Below are positions 23,684 to 36,974 of a stretch of 64,000 nucleotides of DNA, in pieces. This DNA comes from Populus alba (taxonomy: Eukaryota > Streptophyta > Magnoliopsida > Malpighiales > Salicaceae): assembly GCF_005239225.2 (NCBI RefSeq), contig NC_133297.1, forward strand, positions 17,224,147 to 17,288,146, in the 5' to 3' direction. Both the position numbers and the translations under genes were made by a program. Position 1 is the stretch's first letter. Each line of letters starts with the position of its first letter. The notes below the pieces were generated by a model. It had not been told where the DNA came from and did no database searches. It was given only the letters and a program-made list of their open reading frames with translations.

Positions 23684-24700
23684 TTATCCTAAGACAGCAC
23701 CCACGACATAATCACTAGCATCACATATTATTTCAAAAGGTAATGACCAATCAGGAGGTTGAATGACAAGAGTAGAAGTAAGCAAGCTTTTAAGTTTAAC
23801 AAAGGTTTTTTCACATTGTTCAGTCCATTCAAAAACATTTTTCTTTGTTAGAAGGTTACACAATAGTTTAGATATTACACTAAAATCTTTGATGAACCTT
23901 CTGTAAAAACCAGCATATTCTAAGAATGATCTAACATCTTTAATAGATTTTGGTGTTGGCAAGTTAGCAATTAACTCGATTTTAGATTTGTCAACCTCAA
24001 TTCTTTTCGATGAAACAATGTAACCAAGTACAATGCCGTTTGTTACCATAAAATGACATTTTTCCCAATTTAGTACAAGATTTTTCTCTTCACACCTGTC
24101 TGAAACCTTTTCCAAGTTAGTTAAACTATCATCAAATGAATCACCAAAAATAGAAAAATCATCCATAAAAATCTTAAGGAAACGTTCAACCATATCATTG
24201 AATATGTTAAGCATGCTTCTTTGAAATATGGTTGTTGCATTACATAATCCAAAAAGCATTCTTTGATATGTAAAAGTACCAAATACACATGTGAAAGTAG
24301 TCTTCTCTTGATCTTCCAATGCAATTTCAATTTGGTTGTAACCTGAATAGCCATCTAGAAAACAATAAAAGTCATGACCTACAACTCTTTCTAGGATTTG
24401 ATTCATGAGAGGTAAAGAAAAATGATCTTTTCTAGTCATTGAATTAAGTTTCCTATAGTCAATGTGCATGCGTCAACCAGTAATAGTCCTAGTTGGAATT
24501 AACTCATTTTTCTCATTTGTTATCACAGTGACTCCAGACATCATGGATACAACTTGGGTAGGACTTACCCATTTGCTTTCAAAAATATGATAAATGATTC
24601 TATTATCTAGAAGCTTAATGACTTCATTTTTCACTACTTCTTTCATATTAGGATTAAGTCTTCGTTTTATTTCTCTAGAGAGTTTAGCATTTTCCTCCAA
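23684..24700 (-). pseudogene. Athila reverse transcriptase, one central stop
   Basis: Long readable RT domain: KEVVKNEVIKLLDNRIIY and SKWVSPTQVV, then a stop at the conserved Trp before RMHIDYRKLN (24470), then FCFLDGYSGYNQI-like block, FGLCNATTIFQRSML, the catalytic box FMDD (KIFMDDFSIFG, about 24165-24133) and the connection FLEYAGFYRRFIKDFS. The catalytic aspartates are retained. Apart from the nonsense codon at about 24471 (consistent with a TGG to TGA change), the domain is fairly well kept, so this copy is younger than the copia element at 1.3-13 kb. It would copy element RNA into cDNA. Confidence 0.9.
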
Positions 24701-25824
24701 TTAAATTTTGTGTGTGCAAATCAAAGTACTAATTCCTTTTATGTTAGCTATGGTCCATCCTAATGCATTTTTGTGCATTTTCAGAGTTTGTAATAACTTA
24801 CCTTCTTGATATGCATTAAGTTTTGAAGAGATTATTACCGGAAAAGTTTCATTTCCTCCAAAAAATAAGTATTTGAGATTGAATAGTAACGACTTCAAAT
24901 CAGGTTTTGGTGGTTGAACACTTGAAGGTATGGGCTCAATTGATCGTGGTGGCAATTCTTCAATTTGTGGTCTCCAATTACATGCCTTTGATTCTTCCTG
25001 AAAATAGACCATTTGTAAATCTTCAGATTCATCAATCTCAGTTTCAGTAGAAGTGGTTTGACATTAATCATGAACTAATTTTTCAATAAAGTTCACTTCC
25101 TATAAATCATTATCATCTCTAAGTTGCTTGCAAACATTGAAAATATTCATCTCCAATGTCATGTTTCTAAATGATAGCTTCATCATTACATTCCTGCAAT
25201 TAATCAATGCATTACAAGTTGCAAGAAATGGACGTCCTAAAATAACAAGAATTGAATTACATGCTTTAACAGGTTGTGTATCCAAGACAACAAAATCTAT
25301 AGGGTAAATGAATTTATTAACTTGTACTAACACATCCTCAACTATTCTTCTAGGTACTTTTACAGATCTATTAGCAAGTAAAAGAGTTACAGAAGTTGGT
25401 TTTAACTCACCTAGATTGAGACTTTAAAAACAGAATATGGAAGTAAATTCACACTAGCTCCAAGATCAAGTAAAGCTCTTTCATTTTTATGTTCTCCAAT
25501 AAAGCAAGAAATTATAAGATAATTAGGGTCTTTATATTTCAAAGCATTATTGTTCTGAAGAATAACACTTACTTGTTCGACTAAAAATGCTTTCTTTTTC
25601 ACATTTAGTTTTCTCTTCACAGTGCACAGATCTTTTAAAATTTTAGCATAGGAAGTAATCTATTTAATAGCATCCAACAAAGATATATTGATCCTTACAT
25701 GTTTCAAAGTTTCAAGGATTTTAAAATTATGATTGACTTTCCTTTGTTTAGTCATGGCAAGAGGAAATGGAAGTGCTGGCAGAGAATCAGTCTTTTCTTT
25801 ACAATGTTCAAATTCAACCCCTGT
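24701..25824 (-). pseudogene. Athila protease and spacer remnant
   Basis: ALLDLGASVNLLPYSVF (about 25475-25420) is the aspartic protease active site (D-L-G-A in Athila-type elements). It is followed by the second conserved part with VILGRPFLATCNALI (about 25250-25205) and a spacer leading to RT. Upstream, before the CACTA junction, ALPFPLAMTKQRK (about 25780-25740) is the usual pre-protease block. Several stops and a frame change occur. Confidence 0.8.
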
Positions 25825-25849
25825 CACTTCTAAAAAAACGGGTTGGTAG

Positions 25850-26020
25850 CATTGGCAATTAGCAATGAAATATTTCAGGATGCAAATTTAGCAATGGATT
25901 AGCAATGAATTATATATATACTAATTTTTTAATATTAGCAACGAATTTAGCAACAGAAAATCGGTTGCTAAAAAATAAATTAATTTATTAAAAATCAACA
26001 ACGGATTATCTATTGCTAAT
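25850..26020. repeat. CACTA left subterminal repeats
   Basis: Short repeated words 'ttagcaatga', 'ttagcaacga', 'ggttgctaaaaa' and 'caacggattatc' in both orientations. In CACTA elements such repeats bind the TNPA protein near the ends. They match those at 36700-36950. Confidence 0.75.
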
Positions 26021-26070
26021 ACAATGGCACGATTTACAATGATTGTGTTGATAAAGAGAAGAACAAAATT

Positions 26071-26073
26071 TGA

Positions 26074-26131
<58 letters not shown>
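26071..26131. repeat. (TA)n microsatellite
   Basis: About 30 TA units directly upstream of the putative first exon of the CACTA transposase gene; it may also act as an extended TATA region. Confidence 0.9.
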
Positions 26132-26134
<3 letters not shown>

Positions 26135-26149
26135 AAAAAAACACCCAGG

Positions 26150-26504
26150 AGGAGACAATTAATTACTCCAACTCAAAATCAAAAACTTTCATTCTCCACA
26201 TAAAAAACCCTAACCCACTCGATTTGTCCCTTTCTTCCTTTTGCAGAAACCCACCCCTTCTCTGTCACTTTCTCTTAAATTATTGTCCAGAACATGTAAT
26301 TCCAAAACATTCCTTTTCAATAACCCCACTTTTTCTTTCTTTAACTTCTCCTGTGGTGTGCTCTCAAGAACCCACTTGGAAAAGATCGGTGGTGTGCTCC
26401 CACTTGCAAAGAACTATGTTGTGGTGTGCTCCCATTTGCAAAGAATCGTGCTGCTCCCAAGAATCCACTATTTCACTTGCAAACGGTATAACAAATTAAA
26501 ACAG
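26150..26504 (+). other. Putative non-coding first exon of the CACTA transposase gene
   Basis: A C/T-rich leader with 'aaaaaccctaaccc' ends in 'aaaacag|gtataatt', a good splice donor at 26504/26505. A matching acceptor ('aaatag') lies just before the ATG at 29830, giving a 3.3-kb intron that holds the solo LTR. Tandem 24-40-bp words ('ggtgtgctcccacttgcaaaga') repeat at 26395-26445. The exon is inference from splice signals. Confidence 0.5.
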
Positions 26505-27072
26505 GTATAATTAGAAACCCAGATTTGAGAGATTTTGTTTGTAATTTAGAGATAATGTATTTTATTTTATTAACTAATTTTATTGATGAGAATAATAATT
26601 TTGTTTGATTTTTTGCAAATTATTTGTTAAATATAGCTTTTATCACATCCTAATATTTTTAATCATTAATGTAATGTATTTTATTTTAAATTTATTAACT
26701 GAGTGAGGTATAAAAAAAATATACTAAGAGAGGGGGGTTGAGATTATTGTTGAACAGATCATGCAACACAGAGCATGAAAAATGTTGTGGAAAGTAGCCT
26801 AACTACTGTTGCAAAACTATTGCTTTCTTTGCGGTAACTAGTAAAAATGTTGCAAAATAGAGCATGCAAAAAGATGTAATCCTAACTAGTGGTATACATT
26901 ACTATTTACAAAAACCGGAAAAGACTAGGGAGGGAGCTTTCTTTGCAGTAGCCTTATCATTTGTGCAATTTCAACAATTTTTTAGTTATGGCACTGCTTG
27001 TGTGTGTCACCATGCTTCTATTTAGGTGTCCATTTGTTGAGCTTCATCTTTATTCTTTTGCAGGAGCCCAGG

Positions 27073-28097
27073 TGACACGACCAAAAGATTGATGTCTTCT
27101 CCCAAGTGCAGGAGTGTCGAAGTAATAAGTAACCTGACAAGACCAGGGTCGAACCACAGAGAGGTTAATTGTATAAATTATAAATAACAAGACAACAACA
27201 ACAACAACAATAACAACAATAATAACAATAATAGCAATAATAGTAATAGTAATAGTAATAGTAATAACAATAATAATAATACTCAGTATATGGCGTTGTT
27301 ATACCTGAGAATGATCTAAAAGATCGGGTCACAGGTTTCCAGCCTATATACTGAGTTTATGAAAAGATCAAAGTGATATATTATATAATATAAATAGAAT
27401 GTAAATAATAATAATAATAGTAATAATAGTAGTAAAAGAAGAAGAAGAAGAAGAAATTAATGAGAACTTTGAGATGTAAGATTAATGTAAGGATTAAACA
27501 ATGATAAAAATAAATGTCAATGTTAGAGGATCCATCAATGGTATTTCAAATAAGTATAGTATAAACTCTTATTACTCAATTTGGAAACCACACACGAAGG
27601 AGGTTCCAATCGGATGATTTGTCATTAATAGCTCATTATAAATTATTAACATGATCATATTAATTATCTTATTTACATAACACCAAACTTTTAAATATTG
27701 TCAGGAATTCATGATGTTAACTGATGTTAACAACAAATCAAGTTCCTTTCATAGCTCAGGTGTAGGTAATACCATACGGTTGGGCTATGAGAGTGTCAAG
27801 AATTTGTTGTACCAAATGTTATACAACACAAATCTAGATTAACCATTTAACAAGCAAGGTATTAAGAATTAGTAAGATAAAAAGATAAGACATGTTAATA
27901 TTAAACATTAAGGTCCATGTTGAGTTTACACCATACTTATTCTTACACCATTAGTGTAACCTTTTCACCTTGACATAATAAACTTAGAGCTAAATATAAT
28001 GAAGAAGAGAAACATAAATAAGACACAAGTTAACTAAGGAAAGAAAAGGAAAGGAAAAGCATAAACAAGATATTAATGAAAGCAAAACTTAAGAATT

Positions 28098-28153
<56 letters not shown>

Positions 28154-28900
28154 AGAGAAATAAAGAGCATGAACTTGATCTGAACAACGAAACCCCCAAA
28201 TACATGGCAAATGCCTCCTTTTATAGGCCAAAATTCGGAATTATTGATTTGATGACTAATTGTTGAGTGGTTGGCCAACTCTTGACTTTGTGAAAATCCT
28301 TATCTTCTTGTCTGAATAAAACAAAAATACTAGCATTAGAACTAGGTCTACTTGAAAACATGAAAGTTGCAGTAAATTATCTTAACAAATCTGTGTAAAA
28401 ATGTGAGGTCATTTGGACTTCTAGAACTCCAGATATGGGCCAAATACTGAACAGTGTTTGGGCTGCAGGACAGATTCGGACTTCTCCGTTGTTGCTATAA
28501 TTTGGACTTGAAAACGGCCTTCTTAGATCTTGATGAAAACATGAAAGTTGTAGGCATGTGTCTTACTGAATCTGTGTAACAATTTGAGTTTATTTGGACA
28601 TCTAGAACTCGAGATATGACCCAATTACCAAGCAGTGTTCCAGTTTGGACTCCACCAACATCTATTTTCTAAGTTTGGCCCTCTCTTTGTCCTTTCAATT
28701 TCCATACTAGAACTCATCAATCAATCCTTTGATTTATGTGATAGGCCTGCATTTAAGATGAACATTTACCATATATTAAGGCATTTTATAGTATTAGACT
28801 TGTTATTATAAAACATGCTTTAGTTAAGGAGTTATTGATACTTTAAGTGCAAAATGATGATATAAAACCTTGATAAATATGCACTTTTAAGTACTAATCA
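27073..28900 (-). mobile_element. Solo LTR (Athila-family) inside the CACTA element
   Basis: 1828 bp from TGACACGACC (27073) to ACTAATCA (28900), flanked by a perfect CCAGG duplication (27068-27072 and 28901-28905). It matches the LTR of the surrounding Athila element (38625-40309) and the solo LTR at 41576. It contains trinucleotide runs (27190-27450) and a (TA)n run (28100-28150). Strand is given by that of the full element. No internal genes. Confidence 0.95.
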
Positions 28901-28905
28901 CCAGG

Positions 28906-29829
28906 AAAACTTTTAAGTTTCACTATCCCTTCATTTGAAGCCCTTACTCAATTTGGTGTTGCTACAGACTTTGCTGAAAATATTGGGGAAGTAGAAGCGT
29001 CATATAGCTTAACAGTATTTTAAACATTGTCCTGGCATATTGGGTCATGATGCAAAAATGCTTAAACACATACATGTTGATGCAATATTTACTCTTACTT
29101 GGATCACAATGCGTAAATAATGTTGTTACATATAAAATATTACATAAGATTCATTACAACAATTTGGCACTTTTTATTATTTCTTCATACAATAATGTTG
29201 GTCAATAAAATCTAGTATATTTCACTTCTAGTATATAGTCATAGTCACACCATAAATAAAACCTTATTTTCTAGAAGCAAGCAATCATATATACAACTTC
29301 TTGGATAAGCCTCCTGTAAAAAATCTATATGGAAGCAGTGCATGAGATGAGAAGTTAACAACTAGGTATATATATCCAAAATCATACGCAAACATAAATT
29401 AATAGTTTTAAGTAAAAAATTATATAATTTAAATAATTTAAAATTATAATACAAACATTCATAATATCCATAGATTTTCATCAACCAACAATTAATAAAT
29501 TTAAAATAAATAATATATCGGTGTTTCATCTCAAACAAAAAAAAATATCTCACTTGATAATTTTATTAACAATGCTTACACTGGATTTTTTTCAAATTCA
29601 GTAATATTTTAGTTAATGTTAAATTAAATCACATCTTATGATCTCTCAATTAGAGAACATAAAAACAATTAGCAATAAAAGATGTATTGTAAGTGTTTTT
29701 TCATTTTTAAATTATTAGCTAGTTATTAATGAAGTTATTTTGATAATTTGTTATATAAAGTTTTAAATATAGATTAAGAAATATATTAAATAATATTCTA
29801 TTTTTTTTAATTATGTTAAATAGATTAAT
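28906..29829 (+). other. CACTA first intron, right part
   Basis: AT-rich sequence between the solo LTR and the transposase start. No frame of interest and no repeat beyond poly-A/T runs was seen. Together with 26505-27067 it would form intron 1 of the transposase gene. Confidence 0.5.
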
Positions 29830-32800
29830 ATGGACAATCGATCATGGATGTATCGCCATCGTAGGGATGGTCATATTTGTCCGGAATTTATTGCGGGTGT
29901 ACGAAGATTTATCAATTTTGCATTTTCAATTGATGAAAATGTATCTGGAGGTAAAATTAGATGTCCTTGTGTTAGGTGCAAAAATCAAAAGTTTTTTAAT
30001 GGAAGAAGATGTTTATAAGCACCTATTTTCAAGAGAATTTTTACCTAATTATGAAAATTGGACTGTACATGGAGAGCCTTATGTTTCAGAACCAATAATT
30101 GCTGGACCTTCATCAATTGGGTGCGGTCATGTTGTGAATGATGTTTTTGAAGAAAATTCATATAGGAATATGGTTCTGCATGCAATGAGGGTTGGTGATA
30201 TATACTCTAATGATAAGGTTTCTAGTCCTATGGTAGCAGAAGAACTTCTGAATCCAGAGGCAGATAAATTTTATAAATTACTTAAAGCTATAAAGGAGTC
30301 TTTATGGGATGGGTGTACCAAGCAATTTAAATTATCTGCTTGTGTATAATTGTTTAATATGAAGTCAACTCTAAATTTGACTCAGACTGCCTTCAAAAAA
30401 TTTACTGAATTTATAAAAAGTTGCATGCCTGATAATGGAAATTTGGTTTTAAGTTTCTATGATGCCAAGAAATTTATACGGCCACTTGGACTTGGTTATG
30501 ATAAATATGATGTGTGTCCTAATTATTTTATGTTGTACTATGGGGTAGATGCAATGAAAACAAATTATGACTTTTATGGAAGTTTACGATACAAACCTAG
30601 AAATCCCACTAGTAAAGGTTTTAATAAGTCAGAGAAACAACTCTGATACTTTCCCTTGACACCAGGACTTTAGAGGCTATTCATGTCTCCACATCATGCC
30701 AAAGATATGACATGACATCATTTTCATAGGTCCGATGATGGAGTTATGGTGCATCCATCTAACGGGGAGGCATGGAAGAAGTTTAATCAAGATCATCAAG
30801 ACTTTGCATCATATCCATGAAATATTCGATTAGGATTATGCACTGATGGTTTTAGTCCATTTAACATGTCTTCAAATGTCTACTCTTGTTTGCCAGTAAT
30901 TATGACTGTTTATAATTTGCCTCCTTTGAAGTGCATGACACGACCATTCATGTTTTTGTCAATGATTATTCCTAGACCGAAGAATCCGGGGAAAAAGCTT
31001 GATGTTTTCCTACGACCATTAATTGATGAGTTGAAAAATCTATGGCTTGATGGTGTTAATACCTATGATATATATAGGAAGGAAAATTTTCAATTAAGGG
31101 CAGCTTTGATGTGGACCATTAGTGATTTTCCAGCTTATGGTATGTTATCGGGTTGGAGTACTCATGGCAAGTTGTCTTGTCCTTATTGTATGGAGTATAG
31201 CAAAGCCTTTAGATTAAAGCATGGGGGGAAAATAACCTTTTTTTACTATCATCGACGATTCTTGCCTATGGATCACCCATATAGATATTAATCAAACAAG
31301 TTTTTAAAAAGAGTAACAGAATGGCTCCCTTTTTTACCTCGTCGATCTGCTTCAGAAATGTTATTTGAAGTGTCTAATTTTACGGAGGGGCATATTAGAA
31401 GTTCATCTCATAATGACAAAATATCAGGCTTTAGTGTTAAACACAATTGGGTGAAGAAAAACATTTTTTAGGAGCTTCCATATTGGCATACAAATTTAAT
31501 TCATCATAATCTTGATGTCATGCACATTGAAAAAAATTTCTTTGACAATATTTTTTATACAGTAATGGATTGTCCTAATAGAAGCAAGGATAATGTAAAG
31601 GCTAGGTTGGATCTTCAGTTGTATTGTAAGAAGCCTAACATACATTTGAAATAAGATGCAAGTGGTCTGGTTTACAAACCTAAAGGCACTTATTATCTCT
31701 TCAAAAAACAACAACAAGAAGTGTTGTCATGGATAAAAGAATTGTCCTTTCCTGATGGTTATGCTTCAAACATCTCACGGTGTGTAAAAGAGGCACAATG
31801 TAAGGTTTCAGGCATGAAAAGTCAAGATTGTCATGTTTTTATGCAGAGACTTCTTCCAATTGCTTTTCAACCTTACTTGCCTTAGCCACTATGGGAGTCA
31901 TTAACTAAATTGTCAGTATTTTTTCGGGACATTAGTGCTACAAGTTTAAATGTCCAACATATGGAGTTGTTGTAGATGAATATCATTGAAATTATTTGCA
32001 AACTTGAAAAGATTTTTCCTCCATCCTTCTTTGACTCTATGGAACACTTGACAATACATTTACCTTATGAGGCAAAAGTCAGAGGACCCGTTCAATATCG
32101 ATGGATGTATCCATTTGAACAATATTTTTTCATGTTATATTATTTTTTATTCTTTTCCACTTTTTCTCAAAATAATTGATATCAATATCGATAAAGCTAA
32201 AGTTGAGGGTTTCATATGTGAAGCATATTTGATTGATGAAATTACCAATTTTGCATCTTATTATTTTGGTGATGACGTGCAAACAATATGGAATCGAGTT
32301 TCAAGGAATGATGACGGCGGCCTTACAAGTCTTAATGGACAACTTTCAACTTTCAATTTTTTCTTACCCAGGGAAAAAATTGTCCAGAAAGATCGTATAG
32401 AAGACAATTGTCACATGTTGAAATGCAAATTGCACATAACTATATTTGTTTCAACTGTGAAGAATTGAAGCCCTATTTAGAGTAAGTATGGATTTTTTAT
32501 ATATATACTTTATCCTTAATAATTTAATTTTAAAAAATAAACTATTTATAATTTAGGCAATGTCATCAAGAGCTAAGGTCACAACAACCACATGCGAGCG
32601 ATGCTGAGATAGAAAAATTATTCTAGGAGATCTTTCCAGTTTGGTTAAAAAATAATGTAAGTAGTTTTATATAATGATTTTTTTAATGCAATTTTATTTT
32701 TTTAATAAATTATTTTATTTTTGAAAAAAAATATTTATTATGGTGTTAAATGTTATGGTAGGTTGAATATCAATCAAATGGAATTGGGAATCAAATCTTT

Positions 32801-33541
32801 GCACTTGCTATGGGCCCTTCAAATTTAGTTAAATGTTATAATGGGTATTATGTGAATGGTTTCAAATTTCACACTCAAAGTTATGGTCGATTTAAAAAGA
32901 CGATGAATAACGGGGTTTGTATGAAAGGAAGTTGCTATGATGACAATGAATGTAATTATTATGGAATGCTTGAAGAAGTTGTTCAGCTAAAATATTTGGG
33001 AAGTAAGTGTAAAGTATTCATGTTTAAATGCCATTAGTATGATACAAGAAGAGGAATTAGAATGCATCGTTCAAATGGTTTGGTTGAAATCAAGCATACT
33101 TCTCGACTATATGGAAATGAAGATTTTGTGCTAGCACAACAATGTCAACAAGTCTACTATACATGTCCACCTGATAATAAATCTTCTGAATGGTGGGTGG
33201 TAATTAAGATAACTACTAGAAGTCGCTATAATGTTGACATGGGTGAATTTATTGAAGATGATAACAATATGAGATCATTTGATGTCGCTCAATCAGATGA
33301 GATTTCTTAACCATGTTGTGTCCTTCCTACTCAAACACTTGATGATCCAAATATGGTTGTTGACGCATCATATTATACAGAAATCAACCATTGTGATTTC
33401 CTTCAGTTACAGGCAAACTCGATAGAAGTTGAAAGGGCTTCAGATGAAGAATTTGATGATGATGTTAATGGTGATTACAATGATAATGATGTGGTTATGA
33501 GTGATGATAATGATGAGCAACATGATGATGATATATTGTAA
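29830..33541 (+). pseudogene. CACTA transposase, TNPD/tnp2-like, broken
   Basis: Domains in order: transposase-associated N-terminus (MDNRSWMYRHRRDG from 29830, with the cysteine-rich GGKIRCPCVRCKN block, then a frame change near 30010 to YKHLFSREFLPNYENWTVHG); tnp2 catalytic region (YDKYDVCPNYFMLYYG, 30490-30545; SSNVYSCLPVIMTVYNLP, 30868-30920; SWSTHGKLSCPYC-like block, 31150-31190; HHNLDVMHIEKNFFDN, 31500-31550); DUF4218 (FFDSMEHLTIHLPYEAKVRG, 32030-32090); DUF4216 (YYVNGFKFHTQSYGRF, 32845-32895; 33080-33300); and an acidic tail ending at 33541. Stops at about 30349, 30646, 31291 and 31975 and short introns (around 32480 and 32650) interrupt it. In En/Spm elements this protein is taken to cut the ends. 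The domain order is complete although the frame is not. Confidence 0.88.
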
Positions 33542-33754
33542 AATTTATTTTTATTTATTGTATTTGGACTTATTTTTAAATGATGTAAGTTATGTTTGTA
33601 TTAATGGTGTTAATTAAAAATAATTATTTTGTTCATTTTTATTTTTTTATTGTATTAATTAGTTCATATTCAATAATTAAAAATAATTCAGTTATATTTA
33701 TTCTATAATGTTGTTTATTGATGTTAATTTTTTATTCTATTTCAGGTATCTAAC

Positions 33755-36407
33755 ATGTCTCGACGTGGTTCTATATTAGCTTCCAGGAGTAATAAGACCA
33801 CTTCATCTAGATCAAATGGCCCTTCATCTGGGCCGAATAGTCAAGCATCCATTTCTCATCAACCTTTTCATCATGAGTTACATGATTGTTATAATCCTAC
33901 TCGGCAAGATTATAGACGGAGGGATGATTATCAATCATACGAGGGTTTTCACTTTCAAGATTTACTTCAAACTTAAGAAGGTTTCCCTCAATATCACCCA
34001 TATACTTTTAAGGGATATAATGTTGATAGGGGTTCTTATGATTGGAGGGGCAAGGATGTTAGGGGAGATGAGAGAGTTGAGGAAGATAGAGGAGAACATT
34101 ATGAGAGAGTAGATGGTGATAATGATGAAGATGAGGGAGATGATGTTAATGCAAGAGGATTAGGTGATGAGGGAGATGATTGTAATGTTAGAGATTCAGA
34201 GGATCGAGATGACATCCCTTGAATCCATGGTTCAACATCTTCTCCAATGCATCATGAGCAACGAGTTCAAAAGAAGGGTTTTGACACACATAAGGATCAA
34301 TTACCAAAAAAAAAAAACGAGCTTCATTTATATGGAACAACAGAGTAAGTTGAAATTTATAAGGTTATTGTGTTTTATAATTATTTTTTAAGCTTTATTA
34401 ATTTAATGAATTTTTGTCATTTTTTTAAACTTCAATAACTCATCATGTGGGCGTGAGATCAGACTTATTTTGAGATCAAATTTTAAAGGACCATGGCATA
34501 ATTGGGAAAAAGTTGGTTCAACTTATAAGGATGAACTCTTTAAAGAGTTTAAGGTATGAGATTATACATTTTTATTTTAGACATAATTATGTTGACTTAC
34601 TAATTAATATTATGAGACTTGAATATATTAATAAATATAGGTATTAAGAGATTGTTTGATGGATGGGATATGATCCAGGATGATTGGATCAAGATGGGAG
34701 TTGTAATGACATATAATAGAAGTGTTGTCGATAACTTGATACCAATAAAAATAGAGGAGACTCTGCTGAAATTTTTTTTAAAAACATTTCCATAATTTTA
34801 GACATATCATTCAATAATTGACATTAGTAAAGAAATGTTTGAGATTTCATGATATTATATTTGAGGATGTTACATTCTTTTTTTCTATGCACACCATATC
34901 TTAGATGCAAGGATTATTACTGTAGTAAAAAATAGTTTTTTTTATGGAAGTGAAGACCAAAATGAAATACGAAACTCTTAGATACATTTAATGTAAAGAA
35001 TAGTTTTTTATTGATTGAAAACATATATTAATATATAATTGTTTTTGCATCTCTAACGACTTCAATTAGGTTAGAACATGTCATGTTACTATGATTTAAG
35101 ACAAATTAATTCTATTTTAGGAATATATTAAGAAATGGTAAGGTATATACCAAAAAAAATATTATAATAATTAGAATATAAGATATTAAATTACATTTTA
35201 TGATGTAGTTAAGAAGTTTTTATTTTATCAATATTTTTTGTTCATCTTTTTAACTTCTAATTGTGTGATTGTAATTATATAGGCTAGTTAACAACTATGT
35301 TGAGCTTTGTTTTATATATATATATATATATATCTAGAAAAAATATATATATTTCTGAAGATAATGAACCAATTGTTCGTAAGATTTGGGAAGATAAGAT
35401 TAGAATTGTTTTGAACCAACAGTTGACTCGAGCTCGTAAAAGAGCTATGTTTGATAGAAATACCACAAATATTATAGATTGCATTAATAAAGGTCCAGTT
35501 TTGATACACAATGACGATTGGAATCAAATGATTAAAGAAATTTGGTCCACCCCAGAATTTCAAAGGAGATCAAAATCTACAAGAAATAATTGGCTAACTA
35601 AACAAAATGGTAAATTAAGCACTCATTCTGGAGGTACGATGTCATTTGCATCATATCGAGCTAGCATGGTGAGGATTGTTTATATTTGTTATAATAGACT
35701 TTAAATTTTTATATTTATATTTTCTAATATTCTTTGTTTGTTGATAGAAAGAAAAAGCAGGAGAAAAAGAACCTCTATAGGATGATGTGCTTTCGGTGTT
35801 GCATTAGAGTGCCAAGCAACCTGAAACATTCATAGATAACAAGTCTAAAAAAGTTGTTGTAAGTTTTTTTTTTAATGTAATTTAATATTATTTAAAATTT
35901 AAATAAATTTATTATTATTGTTAATTGTATTGTAGGAGAATTACAAAAAAAAAAAAAAAGATGATTTCAAGATATGGAGCTGATCAGGAAAATCATCCTT
36001 CATTTGATGGAGCAGCTTGGTGTGTGGCTATAGGAGGAGTTACAAAGGGTAGAATATATGGTGCACCTGGTATGCCAAAATCCATTGTTAGTATGAGTGC
36101 TTCATCACAATCTTATACGACGGAGTCAACACCTTCTAGCTCATCAATTTAAGCATTGAAAGAGCAAATAAAGGAAAGAGATGGTCATATTTTATCATTA
36201 CAACAGGAGATGACCTCAATCAAAAAATTTCTTAGTAATATGGGATACCAAGCTTGGGCATCAAATATGGACCAAGGTATGTCAGCACCTATGGCTTCAT
36301 CTATGTCGTCACATGTGGCTCCACAGATGACGACACCTATGTATCTCCCGTCTAATCAAGTATATCGACCTAGGCCTCAACCACCATATACCGATCCCAC
36401 CTTATGA
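33755..36407 (+). pseudogene. CACTA second gene, TNPA-like (Ptta/En/Spm plant transposase family)
   Basis: Starts MSRRGSILASRSNKTTSSRS at 33755. The conserved part is at 35365-35670: DNEPIVRKIWEDKIRIVLNQ, NDDWNQMIKEIWSTPEFQRR and STRNNWLTKQNG, ending SFASYRASM, which fits the Ptta/En/Spm transposase domain. After an intron-like gap, a C-terminal part (35925-36407) has a coiled-coil-like KEQIKERDGHILSLQQEMTS and a Pro/Met-rich tail. Frames change several times and short AT-rich introns lie between. Such proteins bind the subterminal repeats. A (TA)n-containing stretch at 35313-35350 inside the gene is unusual. The CACTA tail 36410-36690 holds no gene. Confidence 0.75.
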
Positions 36408-36699
36408 TGGTTAGCATTGTTTTGGTTTGTTTCCACCACCACCACCCCAATCACCACCTTTATGATAGAACATATTTATTAAATTGTGACTTATATATTT
36501 TGATATAAGTTTAATGAGATTTAGAAATTTATTATAAAATTTATTTTTATTTGCATTGTTATTTTTTATAAAATAATTTCTAATATTAATTTATGTTCTT
36601 TATATATTTATCTATAATTTTTAAAATATCCACAAATAATTAAAAAAAAATTCAATAGATGGGAAAAATAATTTAAAAAATTCAAACAAATCAGGAACA

Positions 36700-36970
36700 G
36701 ATCAGCAACAAAGTTTTCATTGCTGATTAGCAACGGATTAGCAAAGGAATATCCGTTGCTGATTTATATAATCAGCAACCGAATTTCAGCAACGGATAAT
36801 CTGTTACTAAAAAATCAGCAACGGATAATCTGTTGCTAAAAAATTAGCATCTATTATTTGCATCTAAAATTATCCATTGCTAATTCTGTTGCTATGTTTT
36901 ATCAGCAACGGATTTTAATATTATCTGCAACGGACTTGTTAGTTGCTAATAGGCTTTTTTTTTTGTAGTG
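36700..36970. repeat. CACTA right subterminal repeats and terminus
   Basis: At least eight copies of the 'agcaacggat' core in both orientations ('tccgttgctgat', 'cagcaacggataatctgtt'), ending in an A/T-run and GTAGTG at 36970. The 60-bp block 'cagcaacggataatctgtt.ctaaaaaa' is repeated in tandem at about 36788-36843. Confidence 0.85.
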
Positions 36971-36974
36971 TTCC

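Larger units (their letters stand above)
25825..36970 (+). mobile_element. CACTA (En/Spm) DNA transposon
   Basis: The right end reads GTAGTG on the plus strand (36965-36970), i.e. CACTAC followed by an A-run on the minus strand. The left end reads CACTTCTAAAAAAACGG (25825), a one-base-altered CACTA end. Subterminal motifs of the type 'ttagcaacggat' recur on both sides (25850-26015 and 36700-36950). Inside, on the plus strand, are a TNPD-like transposase (29830-33541) and a TNPA-like gene (33755-36407). The 3-bp flanks (TGT left, TTC right) do not match, unlike the usual 3-bp duplication. Both genes are broken, so it cannot move by itself. Confidence 0.9.

Noticed and set aside
26071..28150. 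CRISPR-like or satellite arrays at the repeated TA and trinucleotide runs
   Set aside because: They are simple microsatellites in a plant nuclear genome; there is no spacer structure.
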